Source: Portulaca oleracea (Eukaryota; Streptophyta; Magnoliopsida; Caryophyllales; Portulacaceae). From it: a stretch of DNA of 64,000 nt. Shown one piece after another: positions 33,238 through 44,532 of the stretch (position 1 is its first letter; each line of letters starts with the position of its first letter). The notes beneath the pieces were generated by a model. The model was not told where the DNA came from. It was given only the letters and a program-made list of their open reading frames with translations, and ran no database searches. Where the stretch lies: assembly GCA_029582165.1 (NCBI GenBank), contig CM055877.1:31744749-31808748 (forward strand). The letters are read 5' to 3'. The position numbers were made by a program, and so were the translations under genes.

Positions 33238-33545
33238 GGGTTTTTGGCCACAAATAATCTGTATTGGGGGGCTTGTGATTAAGAATAATCCAAAGTGACT
33301 TTTCAGCGACTATTCACTATTTTCTTATAGCAGTCCAGAATCAATTTCCGGCACCCCGGAAAGTATGTTTATTTCAAAAAGGAAATTTCCAGTTGCCACG
33401 TCAGTTTTTTAGTGTCGGAAATTGATTCTGGACTGCTATGAGAAAATAGTGAAAAATTACAGACTGTCAGTGCCCAAAAAGTCACTTTGAATTATTCTCA
33501 GTAACAAGACCCTCAGTACGGATTATTTATAGCCATATAAAAATT
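33238..33545. mobile_element. MULE-derived foldback MITE
   Basis: About 308 bp, almost wholly an inverted repeat. The left end GGGTTTTTGGCC and the following 70 bp resemble the TIR of the MULE at 38732 (shared CTTGTGAT and AAAGTGACTTTT blocks). The inner arms (GCAGTCCAGAATCAATTTCC and its complement) pair almost perfectly. The right terminus is degraded and the TSD is unclear. Confidence 0.7.
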
Positions 33546-34322
33546 TGTTAACTAAGTTAATTTTTTTTATGTGAATTAGAATGATTAACCATCGTGACAT
33601 ATATAATGTTTTCAGATGTTATTTGGTATTCAAAGAATTACCTAGTCTCTCCATTTATTTTGGATATATAAAATGAACAGAAAGTTAGAAATAAAGAAAC
33701 GAAGAAAAGGTCAGTTGTTCAGGACTACCTCGTTAGGGAGACACTTTTTTTAAAATAAAATATTTAATAGATTTTATATACCATAATATTAAATAAATAT
33801 ATTTTTAACCACATGTACATTTGGTAATTAAGTTAATTTACTTGGTGTAGTTAGAATATTGATTAAGTTTATCGCTCCCTTACTCGTGCGAGAAATTGAG
33901 GTGTGTTAAAAAAAGTTAGATAATTAAAATTCATAATTTACAAAATGATCATTATAGAGTTTTTCATAAAATTAATAATGCAATATTCTTATATAATTTT
34001 GAGGAGGAACATTTCAGAAAGTCTCAAAAATTATTAATTAAATCACCCGATAACTATAATGCATTAATGCATATCGTGATACCAAAAAAAATAAAGCATC
34101 TTGAGGTAATTAAAATTAATAGTGTTATCGACCAATTCCTTAATCTATAAATAGATATAAGTAGATTATTAGAGTTGAACATGTAGAGTGACACGTGTTG
34201 TGGAGATTGAGTGGGAAAATGGAAGAAATTATTCTATCAAATTTTATTTTTCTATTATATGATTGGTTAATTTACCAATATTCACTCTGATGACTTTATT
34301 TAAAATTTAAATATATTGCTTT
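33546..34322. other. AT-rich sequence, nothing recognised
   Basis: No ORF, repeat or RNA gene can be supported. Confidence 0.4.
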
Positions 34323-34836
34323 TAGAAAAATTGGATTCTAATAATCCCTACTTTCACAAATTGGACAACAATAATCCCTATTATCAATTTATATTCTAGT
34401 GATCCAAAAAAAATGGATTCTTGTAGGACATCACCGAGAATATACCTTAAATATCATTGATTTTGAGTTGTATTTGATTCAAAACTTTATATAATACTTT
34501 ACCACGATTTTTAATGAATTTACAACGTTTCTCCCAAATTTTTTCAATTTTCTATGATTTTCTACTATTTTTTCACTTTTATTTTGTTTAAAAAAATTAT
34601 AATAATTGCTTGGAAAAAAAATTAAAAATTGTTTTAGTAAATGCACTTCATTACCTTTCTGAGGGTATGAATGAAAAAACAAAAACAATGTGGGGTAAGA
34701 ATGAAAAAAATAAATAGATTGCGGAGGTAGATTCATTATCACTATCCAATTTTTTTTTGGACCACCAGAATCTAAAATGAAAGTATGGATTATTGATGTA
34801 CAATTGGAGAAAATAGGAATTATTAAAATTTTCCTT
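34323..34836. mobile_element. Inverted-repeat MITE, about 0.5 kb
   Basis: Arms of about 100 bp at 34323-34420 and 34741-34836 are inverted copies (AATAATCCCTACTTTCA with TGAAAGTATGGATTATT). The middle is AT-rich and non-coding. Confidence 0.6.
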
Positions 34837-34902
34837 AGTTTTATATATTATATAGATTTGGAAAATAAGTTAAAAAAAGCATTCAATTCAGAACAAATTT
34901 AG

Positions 34903-35053
34903 ATCCCCGTTCTTTTGTGCGTTACGTTGTGTTTAGTTGCGGTAAGTTGAGGTAGAAATAGTAAAAAGATAATAGTAATTTGTTGTATGTTGCGGTAGGT
35001 TCCGGTAATTTACGTTGCGGTTAATTGCGTTAACGCATAAAAGAACAGTGCCT
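34903..35053. mobile_element. Short hAT-like MITE
   Basis: About 150 bp with inverted ends GTTCTTTTGTGCGTTA and TAACGCATAAAAGAAC. The interior is rich in GTTGCGGT motifs. The family assignment is a guess from size and terminus. Confidence 0.5.
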
Positions 35054-35692
35054 TAAATTAGGTTGAATGAGAAAAAAAAATATTCCCATGGTTGGAACAT
35101 AATGTCATTTGACTAAAGAAGTAACTTTGTAAACTTTCAATTGGTAATTCATTAAATTATGAAATATTTTTATTTAAATATAACATTATAAGTTTTATTA
35201 AAATAAAATGGGAAAAGTCAGTAGCCAAAGTATTAAATTACACATTGTAAAAAGTCAAAGAGTACATTTGTTTTGGAACGAAGGTACGTAATGCCTTTGT
35301 TCTAATTTTTTTTGAGGTTTTCTTATATGTGTGGTTCATGTTGAACTTATTTGTTAAACTTATCTGGCACTCAATTTTGATAGGATTAAATCATTTACTA
35401 ATTTTTCTAAAAATTAAAGATGAAAAGAATACATGTGAAGCCATTCCAGTACAAATCTTTCAAACAATTTGATATTTATTGTGGTGTGTAAAAAAGAAAA
35501 AAATTGATGGGAGGTGCCACACAATTCTAACAATTGATCAGAAGGGGACCACTTTTTTTAATGCACTCGAAGGTGACCACATCTTCAAAGAACTGGCTAC
35601 TGGGTGATTTTCCGACCATTTTGACTAAATTCTTGCAATGTATGTAGGAAAAAACAGAAATACCCCTATTTTTTATCAAACAATTGATGAGA
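35054..35692. other. AT-rich sequence; one diverged direct repeat
   Basis: A 57-bp stretch at 35502-35558 is a diverged copy of 35684-35740 (AATTGATGGGAGG, GGGGACCACTTTTTT). No gene is seen. Confidence 0.4.
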
Positions 35693-37338
35693 GGAGTCAT
35701 ACATTTCTAAAAAATGACTGGACGGGGACAACTTTTTTCAAATCTCATCTCAACACTTTCTCTCTCATCCTCCAAATTATTAGTACAACTCAACTCATCA
35801 AAACCTTAAACAAACTCATCATCTTCTTCTTCGTTCGTCCACCACCCACTACCACCAGTCCAACCACCACCAACACCACCACCACTTCAGTGCTCAGCCA
35901 CCACCGAGAACAACGATGGTCATTTTAAATCAAATCTCAATCTAAGATTAACACTGTTGGAGTATTTCAAAAGAGTTAAGGGGCATAAAGTATCAATTAT
36001 AAGCATAAGATTGACCGAGATGTCAAAAAGAAGCTTAATAAGCAAGATGGACCCAACACGGACCGTGTCTAGCTCGACATGGGTCGTGTTGGAGTCTAGA
36101 GAGCAGGATTACGCTGCACTGATCCAACATGGATTATGTAGAGATCAACACGGACCGTGGTGAGACACCATGGTCTGTGTTGAAGTCCAGTCAAGTCTTA
36201 ATTGCATAATCCCACGATTTAAGCTCTGGATTTATCTAATGCATTAATGTATGGGTTATCATTTACTGAGAAATCAGTCAAGATCATCCCATAATAATCC
36301 ATAGACAAATCTCATATATTATGCCTCTTGCTTTGGCAAGGATTATTGTCTTGAATGCTCCTTAAGTCCTATGAACAGTTGTTGTTTGTGCTCATTCAAA
36401 GACACCACTAGAATCACTTATATCTTGTTCTAGAGAGTTTCAACACACTCGTAAGGTGTTGTACTGCAGCAACATTCTTGAGAGTTCTTGAGAGATCTTG
36501 TAACTTTGCTTACGAGAGGTTAGGTTTTACCCTTAAGTCTATTCACGGTTCAGTGAATAAGTCTAAAGGGGAGACGGGTACACCCTCAACTCCTAGCTAC
36601 CCAAGTGATCCCTCATCTTGTGGAAGTGACTATTATACCCCATATTTCCAATAGACACAACCAAGCACTAATCCCTTTCCTCATTCCATATTTCAAACTG
36701 AATTACCAACACCATAACTACCAATCATACTCCTTTTTTGAATCCCAAACATCGCCAGAAAATGCCACTCCAGCCACCAAAAAACACCCATAACCACCCA
36801 AACTCAATCTTGAACCATCCTCGTTTCTCCTTTATATCGCGCAACCAGACCCGCAGATGCCGCCGAGGCCGCTACCAGCAACCTATGTTGACCGATGCCC
36901 AAACCCACGACAACCAAAAACTGAACCTGACGCCCTTCCTCCTTCTCTCTCCTTGCTTGGTTGATATTAGGTCTTGATGGGTTGAGTTAAGACCCAAAAA
37001 CAAAAACAGATAGAGAAATTGACATGTTGATGGAATGAAGAGAGAGATTTGTGTTTGGTTGTGTCAAACTTAGATTGTGGTTTGATTAAAAATAGTCGTG
37101 GTGGTTCTTGGTGGTGGCTGAGTGACGAACTGAGTGATGGTGGTGTTGTTGGTGATTGGACTGGTGGTTGTGCTGGTGGTCAGGTGGTGGACGAATGAAG
37201 AAGAAGGAGAAGAAGATGAGTTTGTTTATGATTTTGATGGGTTGAGTTGTATTGATATTTGGGGGAGGAGATAGTGCAGAGAAGATGTGTGAAAAAAGTG
37301 GTCCCCGTCCAGTAATTTTTAGAAATGTATAGCTCCCC
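35693..37338. mobile_element. Long inverted-repeat element split by a solo LTR
   Basis: The left arm (35693-35954 plus 36654 to about 36700) and right arm (about 37030-37338) are inverted copies; both contain ACTGGACGGGGAC and CATCTTCTTCT blocks. Thr/His-rich ORFs in the arms are low-complexity. The loop (about 36700-37030) is non-coding. The family is not certain. Confidence 0.6.
35955..36653 (+). mobile_element. Solo LTR
   Basis: 699 bp, TGTTGG at the start and CCAATA at the end (probably once CCAACA). It is flanked by AACAC (35950-35954) and GACAC (36654-36658), a 5-bp TSD with one mismatch. The opposite arm of the host inverted repeat shows the uninterrupted sequence, confirming the insertion point. 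The orientation is assumed. Confidence 0.75.
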
Positions 37339-37852
37339 TTTGGGCTTTTGCCTTTGAAATGAGCTAGACAGTTGACAGGGTGGGGGTTTGGAACTTGAAC
37401 ATCATACTTCAATTCCCAGACTATATAGTTCCTCTAAAAGCCAAGACAAGACATGACAAATTAAAACAAGTCCAAATGTACAAGTTGCAATCAACAATTT
37501 GTCAAGATTCTTTTCATGTATGTGAGCCCAACCATCTCTAGTCCACATTCCTCCCCCTCCTCTTGATTTGAAAAAGTAGGTATCCATCACGGATTCAAAC
37601 ACAATACCTGGTACTCTCAACTGGCAGCCATCTACATAACGTGGGTCACATCTCAATTTCCCAATTGAGATTCTCGTGCTGTTTTTTTTGGTTCTTCTTT
37701 TCCCCTTCTTCAGCGCTGCAGTTGGCTGGGGGAAGGTCGGTCTTTTTACAGATTGATTGTATGTATGTTTAGAGCATTTAATAAGCACCAAAATAAGCAA
37801 TGATTAAGGATTAATGATATATTCATTCTCATGACAAAAAAGGTAAGGTAAT
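37339..37852. other. No recognised feature
   Basis: A 132-codon minus-strand ORF (37402-37800) has no recognisable domain and no coding signature I trust. Confidence 0.35.
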
Positions 37853-38552
37853 TTGCAGCTTTTGGCAATTATAAAAATTACGGTAATTCCCGCGATGTGT
37901 ATTGTATATGTGTCATGATCAAATCTCATACGTCGATTTTATTTATTTAAAAAATATTAAATTTTGATTTGTAAATTGTCAAAATTATGTATAATCAATT
38001 CAAAATTAATTTTTTCACTGACTTGTTTGTTAACTATGAATAATGATGGATACCGGATGAAAAGATTGAAACAAATCAACCGACCTCCATTGTTTCCGGC
38101 GAACTTTCGCCGGAGATAAAACTGGTAATATACGGTCGTTCGGAAATCAGAATCGGAAAACTGGTAATGTAAATCTACATAAATTTTAATATACACTCTA
38201 ATTTTTAATTAATTATACATAATTTTAAAAATTTATATTACCAGTTTTCCGGTACCGATTTCTGAATGACCGGATAGTACTAGTTTTATCTCCGGCAAAA
38301 GGTCGCCGGAAACAATGGAGGTTGGTGGATTTATTTCAATCTTTTTATCCGATATCCATCATAATTCATAGTTAACAAACAAGTCTTTAAAAATTTAATT
38401 TTTAATTAATTATATATAATTGTCACAATTTAAAAATCAAAATTTAATATTTTTTAAAATAAATAAAATCGACATATGAGATTTGATCTTGCCACGTGTA
38501 CGGTACACATTGCAGGAATTATTGTAATCGCCATAATTGTCAAAAAGTGGAA
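37853..38552. mobile_element. Foldback element with arms of about 320 bp
   Basis: Arms at about 37853-38175 and 38230-38552 are inverted copies with roughly 10-15 percent difference by eye. Anchors are CCTCCATTGTTTCCGGCGA and its complement. The spacer is about 55 bp. It could form a very long hairpin RNA if transcribed. No clear TSD. Confidence 0.8.
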
Positions 38553-38722
38553 ATCACTATACATGTTATCCTCTCATAGTACTCGTTAGTAATTTATTTA
38601 AACTGTGCTTTTAGAGAGAGGTAAGGTGTATCTAAGTATGGTTGTGTAAATATTGTCGATAAAATAATATAAGTAAAAAGTAAGTCACATCAATTATGTC
38701 CCTCACTTAAATAGGCATATGA

Positions 38723-38731
38723 ATTTTTAAA
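38723..38731. repeat. MULE target-site duplication, left
   Basis: ATTTTTAAA, identical to 59105-59113. Confidence 0.9.
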
Positions 38732-38978
38732 GGGTTTTTGGCTGGGAAAAATCTGTACTGAGAGCCTTGTGATCGAGAAAAATTTAAAGTGACTTTTTGG
38801 CCGGTGGCATTCTATACTTATTCGTTATTTTTTCGTAGCATCCCAAATTGAATTTCCAGCACCAGAATGATGATGTGGCAACCGGAGCACGTGCCGTCCT
38901 AAATAAAAGTATGCCACGTCGGTATTTTTAATTCAAATTTATTTTTGTTCAGATGCCAGCTAATATTCAGGAAAATTA
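38732..38978. repeat. MULE terminal inverted repeat, left
   Basis: 247 bp, the reverse complement of 58858-59104 with fewer than about 20 differences by eye. It lies just upstream of the GRF-zinc-finger gene and probably supplies part of its promoter. Confidence 0.9.
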
Positions 38979-39016
38979 GGTTATTTACCATTTAATCTAC
39001 CTAAAACATTTCCTAT

Positions 39017-39023
39017 TATAAAT
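39017..39023 (+). promoter_or_regulatory. TATA box of the GRF-zinc-finger gene
   Basis: TATAAAT, about 100 bp before the ATG at 39121, just inside the left TIR. Confidence 0.5.
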
Positions 39024-39120
39024 CCCTCAATAATTCTCCCTCTTCGTGACTATTCTCTCTATCTCCCCTCCATAGATCCAGACCTCCATAGATTCAAAAA
39101 ATTCCCAGATTCAGGCAAAG

Positions 39121-39745
39121 ATGGTGCGAGAAATTTCAATGTCCTCATCTACAAGCGATCAATCTTCGACAGTGGGGGCGAGGAGGGATGTTCAGATTGT
39201 AGATGGAGTTGTGCAATGTGGTCACAGGATGCCTGTGATTCTCCAGACATCTAAAAAACAATCAAGCTTTGGTAAATTGTTCTATGGTTGTCAATTTTAG
39301 AAGGTATGTTGGGAATTTTTGAAATTGAAACTATAATTTGCAGGGGTTGTGATTTGTTACAAATTTTGGAATTGGAATTTTGGAATTTGAATCTAGGGTT
39401 TTGGTATGTTTGAATTTGAAATTATGTTTAAATTTGATGTTTATGCAGAACCCTAAGTAAAGTTGTGGGTTTTTCGTTTAGGTAGAAGAAGTGAGAACAT
39501 ACATGGCACAAAGGGCAGATCCAAGGGTGGGTACTGTTGAAGGAATGGAAAGTGTATTAGGTGAGCTGAAGTCGTTAATGGAAGAAAATGTGAGGTAGAA
39601 ACATGTGATTGGAAAAGAGAATGTGAAGAAGAATGCCCTCAAACGAGAAATTGAAGAAATGAGAAATTCAAAGAAATGGGGTGTGGGATTGGTATGGTTT
39701 GTTTCGGGGTTCTTGTTCCATGGTATGTTGGATAGGTTTAGTTGA
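39121..39745 (+). pseudogene. GRF-type zinc finger, coiled coil and C-terminal hydrophobic segment; MULE second gene
   Basis: Two exons: 39121-39303 (donor AAG|GTATGT) and 39482-39745 (acceptor CGTTTAG), both phase 0. Exon 1 encodes a Ser/Thr-rich leader, then VVQCGHRMPVILQTSKKQS and LFYGC, the core of a GRF zinc finger. Exon 2 encodes a charged coiled-coil-like stretch and ends with WGVGLVWFVSGFLFHGML, a likely membrane segment. This architecture is common among plant GRF-finger proteins of unknown role. In-frame TAGs lie near 39298-39300 and at 39596-39598. The gene starts beside the left TIR and points at the transposase gene. The last zinc ligand is not visible, so exon 1 may be damaged or another small exon missed. 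Confidence 0.6.
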
Positions 39746-40317
39746 TTAGTTGGATGTGTATGGTTTATTTTGGGGTTGTAGTTCAATGATGTGGTGGAAC
39801 TGATGTTGGATTGAAATTAAAAGTTATTGAATAGTGTTGTGTGTTTTTTACTATAAGCAAATCAAATGTATGTGTTATATATTACCTATATTGTTGAAGT
39901 AAACTTGCAAATCAACAGTAAACAAGCAAATGAAATGGCTTTACAAAGCTGGGAAAATCAAGCAAATCAAGTGTTTGTGTTGAACTGTAGTTGATTAATT
40001 ACAAAGAGGGGGGAAAACCTGTGTTTTTTTCCCAACAAGCAAATGAAGTAAACTTGGATGGTTGGTCTGTCAATATATAAATGCTAACAATTGCAAACTT
40101 GGATGGTTTGCCAGTACAACCATTACAAAATGATGCATCACTATCACTTTGTCAACTACAAAATGAAGTAAACATGCTAGAAATTAAAACTTAGATGGTT
40201 TGTCAGTTACAACCATTACAAAAGGAAGTAGGGTTTTTGTCAATCACAACCAAAGTCATCCACAACCATTACAAAAGTCATCTACAAAAACATAAGCCAC
40301 AAGAGAAGTCTTAGCAG
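39746..40317. other. Convergent 3' ends of the two MULE genes
   Basis: AT-rich spacer between the zinc-finger gene (plus) and the transposase gene (minus). ACTTGGATGGTTTGTCAGT-like short repeats occur at about 40050-40220. No ORF. Confidence 0.5.
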
Positions 40318-40864
40318 CTACTTCAATGGTTGTCCAACAAATGAGGTTGAGGATACTTGACTCATAGGCCCCTCAATGTTCAATGAAGATGCACCAATTT
40401 GTCAAGTTGTACAAAGAAAACAAAAGTTAGGCATTTGGTTGTTAGGTTGATGAATTTTTTAATTTTAAATTTTTTTTAAAAAACATGACAATGGACCACA
40501 AAATGTGGTGGTTAGGCATCTTAAATGAATACCTTGCTGCTAGATCCAACTTGTAAGTGACCTTCACCAGTTGAGCTTCCCCTTCCCCTTCCTCTCCCTC
40601 TTTCTCTACCCCTTGCTGCCCCCCCCCCCCTCTTCCTATAGGTGTGGTATGTGCAGTTGGTCTACTTCCCTCATCAATGGGGGTCTTCCTTGGCCTTCCT
40701 CCCGGCCTCTTGTGCTGTGGTTGTTGGCTTAGGTTTTTGGGGCACTTGCCTTTATTGTGACCCGTCCCTCAGCAAGAAGAACAATGCATGATACGACCAT
40801 GTCTGGTTAGCTTTCCCGATCTACTCTCATCCTCATGTGGATGTCTTCTTCTTTTCTTCTTGGG
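40318..40864 (-). pseudogene. MULE transposase, C-terminal exons
   Basis: The segment 40864-40533 reads PKKKRRRHPHEDESR, then a zinc knuckle CSSC-x-GTGHNKGKC (an in-frame stop lies between C and G), then KRPGGRPRKTP and a Gly/Arg-rich tail, ending at a donor AAG|GTATTC. A last short exon (about 40405-40318) reads SLNIEGPMSQVSSTSFVGQ to TAG; its acceptor is not clear. A CCHC knuckle after the SWIM domain is typical of plant MURA-like transposases. The upstream part of the exon is at 46757-46843, beyond an inserted chromovirus. Confidence 0.75.
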
Positions 40865-41518
40865 TGATGCATATCATCCTTCTATGCATCAGGAGGAAGC
40901 ACTAAAGGACCTTATCAGCCTGCTGCAAGTTGTTTCAAGTAGTTGCGTCGTGAATATCTTTAAAACTAAGGGACTGTTGAGCTCCTTATCTCAAGAGTCT
41001 TTGTTGTAATAAAGGGCCTTTGTTGTAAGTGTTTTGTAATGGGCCTTGTCGGGTAGTGTCGCCTAAAGGGCCTTGCCGGGTAACGCGGCCTTGCTGAGGT
41101 GACGTTTCTTTAGGGAGGGGTTTTTCTTATTGCTATAAATAGACCTCTTGGGTCTCTTGTAAAGACATATTATCTCATATTCAATAAAATCAGATACAAA
41201 CACTATGTGTTGTTTTCTCTCTAGTTTTGGCTAGAAAACGAATTCCCTTTGGGTTTTTCGTGTGAAATCTTCTCTTCTAATCCAAGATTGAGCATTCTTG
41301 GGTGGTGACAGGAGGAGTAGGAGCTCTTGAAGATTGTGGTGTGTCTGTATCAATCCGAAGAGTTTCGTTGCTCAATTCTATCAAATTCTATCAAAGTTTC
41401 CGCTGTTCAGTTCGCTGTAAAGGTCCTTATCTGATTCATCTCTTGCAAGTTCTTACTTGTGTTTTTGATCCGTGTTCTTTCTTGGCATTTTGGTTGTCTT
41501 GTGATCCATTATGCATCA
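40865..41518 (+). repeat. 5' LTR, copy B
   Basis: 654 bp. It contains the TATA box TATAAATA at 41134-41141. Its first 145 bp match the polyprotein tail coded by the 3' LTR. Confidence 0.95.
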
Positions 41519-41521
41519 ATT

Positions 41522-41534
41522 TGGTATCAGAGCC
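41522..41534 (+). promoter_or_regulatory. Primer-binding site, tRNA-iMet
   Basis: TGGTATCAGAGCC, three bases after the LTR; the usual initiator-Met primer site. Confidence 0.92.
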
Positions 41535-41783
41535 ATGTTTAGATGAATCTCCTTTGTTTCTTGCATGAATCTTGGACCTTGTTTTGTCACAAAATCACAT
41601 AAACCCCCACGTTATACACGCTCTTTTGATAGTTCTTCCAAGAACTCATCAAGAACCCATCAAGAACCCATCAAGAACTCATAAAGAACCCATAGCTCCT
41701 CAAAGAACCCTCGTCCTAAACACAAACCAAGCCCAAATCCGTCCCTTTCCCTCGTGAGTCATATGACATCAAGTTGATTTCTA

Positions 41784-42693
41784 ATGGCAAACGATGAATC
41801 CAAATCAAATGAGGTTTATGAACTTGAGCAACAAATAGCATTTTTGCGTGTGCAATTGGGTAAGCAAATGGAAGAAAACAAAATGCTACGTGAAGGATCT
41901 ATACGTGATGATGTCTCGTCACACGGTGAAGGTAGTTCAAAGTCTAAAACGCATGAACGTTTGGATTTTAAAGTCGAAGTTCCTGAATTTGATGGTAGTT
42001 TGAATGTAGAAGATTATCTTGATTGGATACATACGGTTGAACGTGTTTTTGAGTTGAAAGATTGTAGTGATGAGCTCAAGGTGAAGTACGTTGCTTTGAA
42101 ATTGAGAAAACATGCTAGTATTTGGTGGACTAACCTTCAAAAGAAGAGAGTAGCAAAGGGGAAGGACAAGATTCGTTCATGGGAGAAGATGAAGTCCAAA
42201 TTACAAAACAAATTCCTACCCCAATCATACGTTGAAGACAACTACTACAAGTTGCAAAAGCTTGTCCAAGGCTCTAAATCGGTGGAAGAATACACAAGGG
42301 AGTTTGAACATCTCCTTTGGCGTTGTGATCTCAAGGAGAAGGAACCACAAATTCTGGTACGTTACTTGATTGGTTTGAATGATTGGATACGTCATATAGT
42401 TGAATTACATTCATATGAATCTCTTGATGAGCTGAGTAACTTGGCTATGAAAGTGGAAAGGCAAAGAAAAGAAAGAGCCAAGGAACCGCAAAGGACGTTC
42501 CCAAACACATCCAAACCCTACACCCAACGTCCTTATCCCCAAACACAAACAAAAAGCTCCACAAAATCAGCCCCCATCCTCCCTTAAACCCTACGCCAAA
42601 CCCACATTAAACCAGCCACAAAATCCCCCATCCAAAACCCAAGTCCAAGAACCAAGGACATTACCACCAAGAAGATGTTTTAGGTGCCAAGGA
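41784..42693 (+). pseudogene. Gag, copy B
   Basis: ATG 41784. An N-terminal coiled coil is followed by a gag domain: FKVEVPEFDGSLNVEDYLDW, HASIWWTNLQKKR, KFLPQSYVEDNYYKLQ and EEYTREFEHLLWRCD. A one-base frameshift in a C-run near 42570 stops the frame at 42587. The reading continues in the next frame through CFRCQGLGHIASEC (intact CCHC knuckle) into protease. Without the shift, gag and pol would be one frame, as in copy C. Confidence 0.85.
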
Positions 42694-44532
42694 TTGGGTC
42701 ATATTGCATCCGAATGTCCTAACAAGCGCACGGTTTCTCTTGTTGAATATCAAAGTGCTTTGTTTGTTGAACCAAGCTTGTATGAAAGTGAACATGAAGT
42801 GGAACCTTGTGAGCTTGCCGAAAATGAGGAGGATAATGATGAGGAGGTTGAGCAAGCGGATGAAGGTGAATTGTTAGTGCTCAGAAGGGCGTTAAGTATG
42901 GCTTCTACCCCAAATGACATGGAGCAACGTGAGAATATATTCCATACTAGGTGTACCGTTCAAGGAAAGGTATGCTCTCTTATAATTGATGGAGGTAGTT
43001 GTACTAATGCCGCCTCTACTACAATGGTAGAAAAGTTGAATTTGGATGTAAGTTCTCACCCATCTCCTTATAATATTCAATGGTTAAGCCATGGGAAGGG
43101 CATTAGAGTTGATAAACGTGTATTAGTCTCATTGTCCATTGGGAAGAATTATAAAGATGATGTATGGTGTGATGTAATACCCATGGATGCTTGTCATATT
43201 TTGTTTGGTAGACCGTGGCTTTTTGATAGGTATGTCACTCATGATGGAAGATTGAATACCTACTCATTCGTCATCAACAAGAAGAAGATTACATTGGCTC
43301 CATTGCCCCCTTCTTCTATTCGGCCTCCACCAACAAAAGAGAAAGAAAGGGAGACTAACATTGTATCTTTACTAAAGGCAGAACAACATGAATTCTATGA
43401 GCAAAAAGAGTTGATATTGGTGAATATCCAAGAAGAACAAGCTTCCCCAACCAAGGATCATCCACGGCTCTCACCCTTGATGAGGAGGTTTGGTCATTTG
43501 TTTCCAAAAGAAATGCCCCAAGGATTGCCACCAAGAAGGGACATTGAACACAAGATTGATCTCATTCCGGGAACCACATTACCAAATAAGCAAGCCTATC
43601 GAATGAACCCCAAGGAATCCCATGAGGTTCAAAGGCAAGTTGATGAGCTACTGCAAAAGGGCCTTACTCGTCCAAGCATGAGTCCATGTGCCGTCCCAGT
43701 GTTACTTGTTCCAAAGAAGGATGGTACCCAACGTATGTGCATGGATTGTAGGTCCATCAACAAAATCACCATCAAATATCGTTTTCCCATTCCACGTCTG
43801 GAGGACCTTCTTGATGAACTTTATGGAAGTATTGTGTTTTCAAAGATTGATTTGAAGAGTGGATATCATCAAATTTGCATATGTGAAGGAGATGAATGGA
43901 AAACAGCTTTCAAAACCAAAGAAGGCTTATATGAATGGTTAGTAATGCCCTTTGGTCTAACAAATGCTCCTTCTACTTTCATGAGGTTAATGAATCATGT
44001 ATTGAAACCTTTGATTGGAAAGTGTGTTGTTGTATATTTTGATGACATACTTGTATATAGTAGAAGTGAGATTGATCATGTAAAGCACTTAGAGCTAGTT
44101 TTGTATATCTTGGAGAAAGAAAAGCTCTACGCCAACTTGGAGAAGTGCTCGTTCTTTTCACCCAAGGTCATCTTCCTTGGATATGTGCTCTCCAAAAATG
44201 GGATTCAAGTAGATGAAGGAAAGGTCAAAGCTATCCAAGAATGGCCAACACCAACGAATTTACATGAGGTACAATCATTTCATGGATTAGCTTCATTTTA
44301 TAGAAGGTTTATCAAGAATTTCTCTACTATTTTGGCTCCTATGACTGAGTTGTTGAAGCAAAGGGAGTTTACATGGAACAAAAACGCTCAATTGGCGTTT
44401 GAAGGTATCAAAGAGAAGTTATATAATGCACCTCTTCTAGCCTTGCCTTGTTTTGACAAAGTATTTGAAGTAGAAGTGGATGCTAGTGGAGTTGGTATTG
44501 GTCTTTGTCCTTACACAGAGGAAGGCCAATAG
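42694..44532 (+). pseudogene. Protease and reverse transcriptase, copy B
   Basis: Protease active site VCSLIIDGGSCTNAAS (D-G-G), then MDACHILFGRPWLFD. RT motifs: [62 protein letters not shown] and YFDDILVYS (catalytic DD present). The frame then enters RNase H at VFEVEVDASGVGIG and is broken by a one-base loss near 44503. Apart from the frameshift the domains look intact. Confidence 0.9.

Noticed and set aside
34861..35056. Helitron ends around the 34.9-kb MITE
   Set aside because: It has true inverted termini and no TC/CTRR plus hairpin arrangement.
35638..35928. Pro/Thr-rich ORF
   Set aside because: Low-complexity sequence in an inverted-repeat arm; the other arm gives a similar His/Asn-rich frame.
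37402..37800. 132-codon minus-strand ORF
   Set aside because: No recognisable domain, no splice or promoter context, and in a TE-rich stretch.
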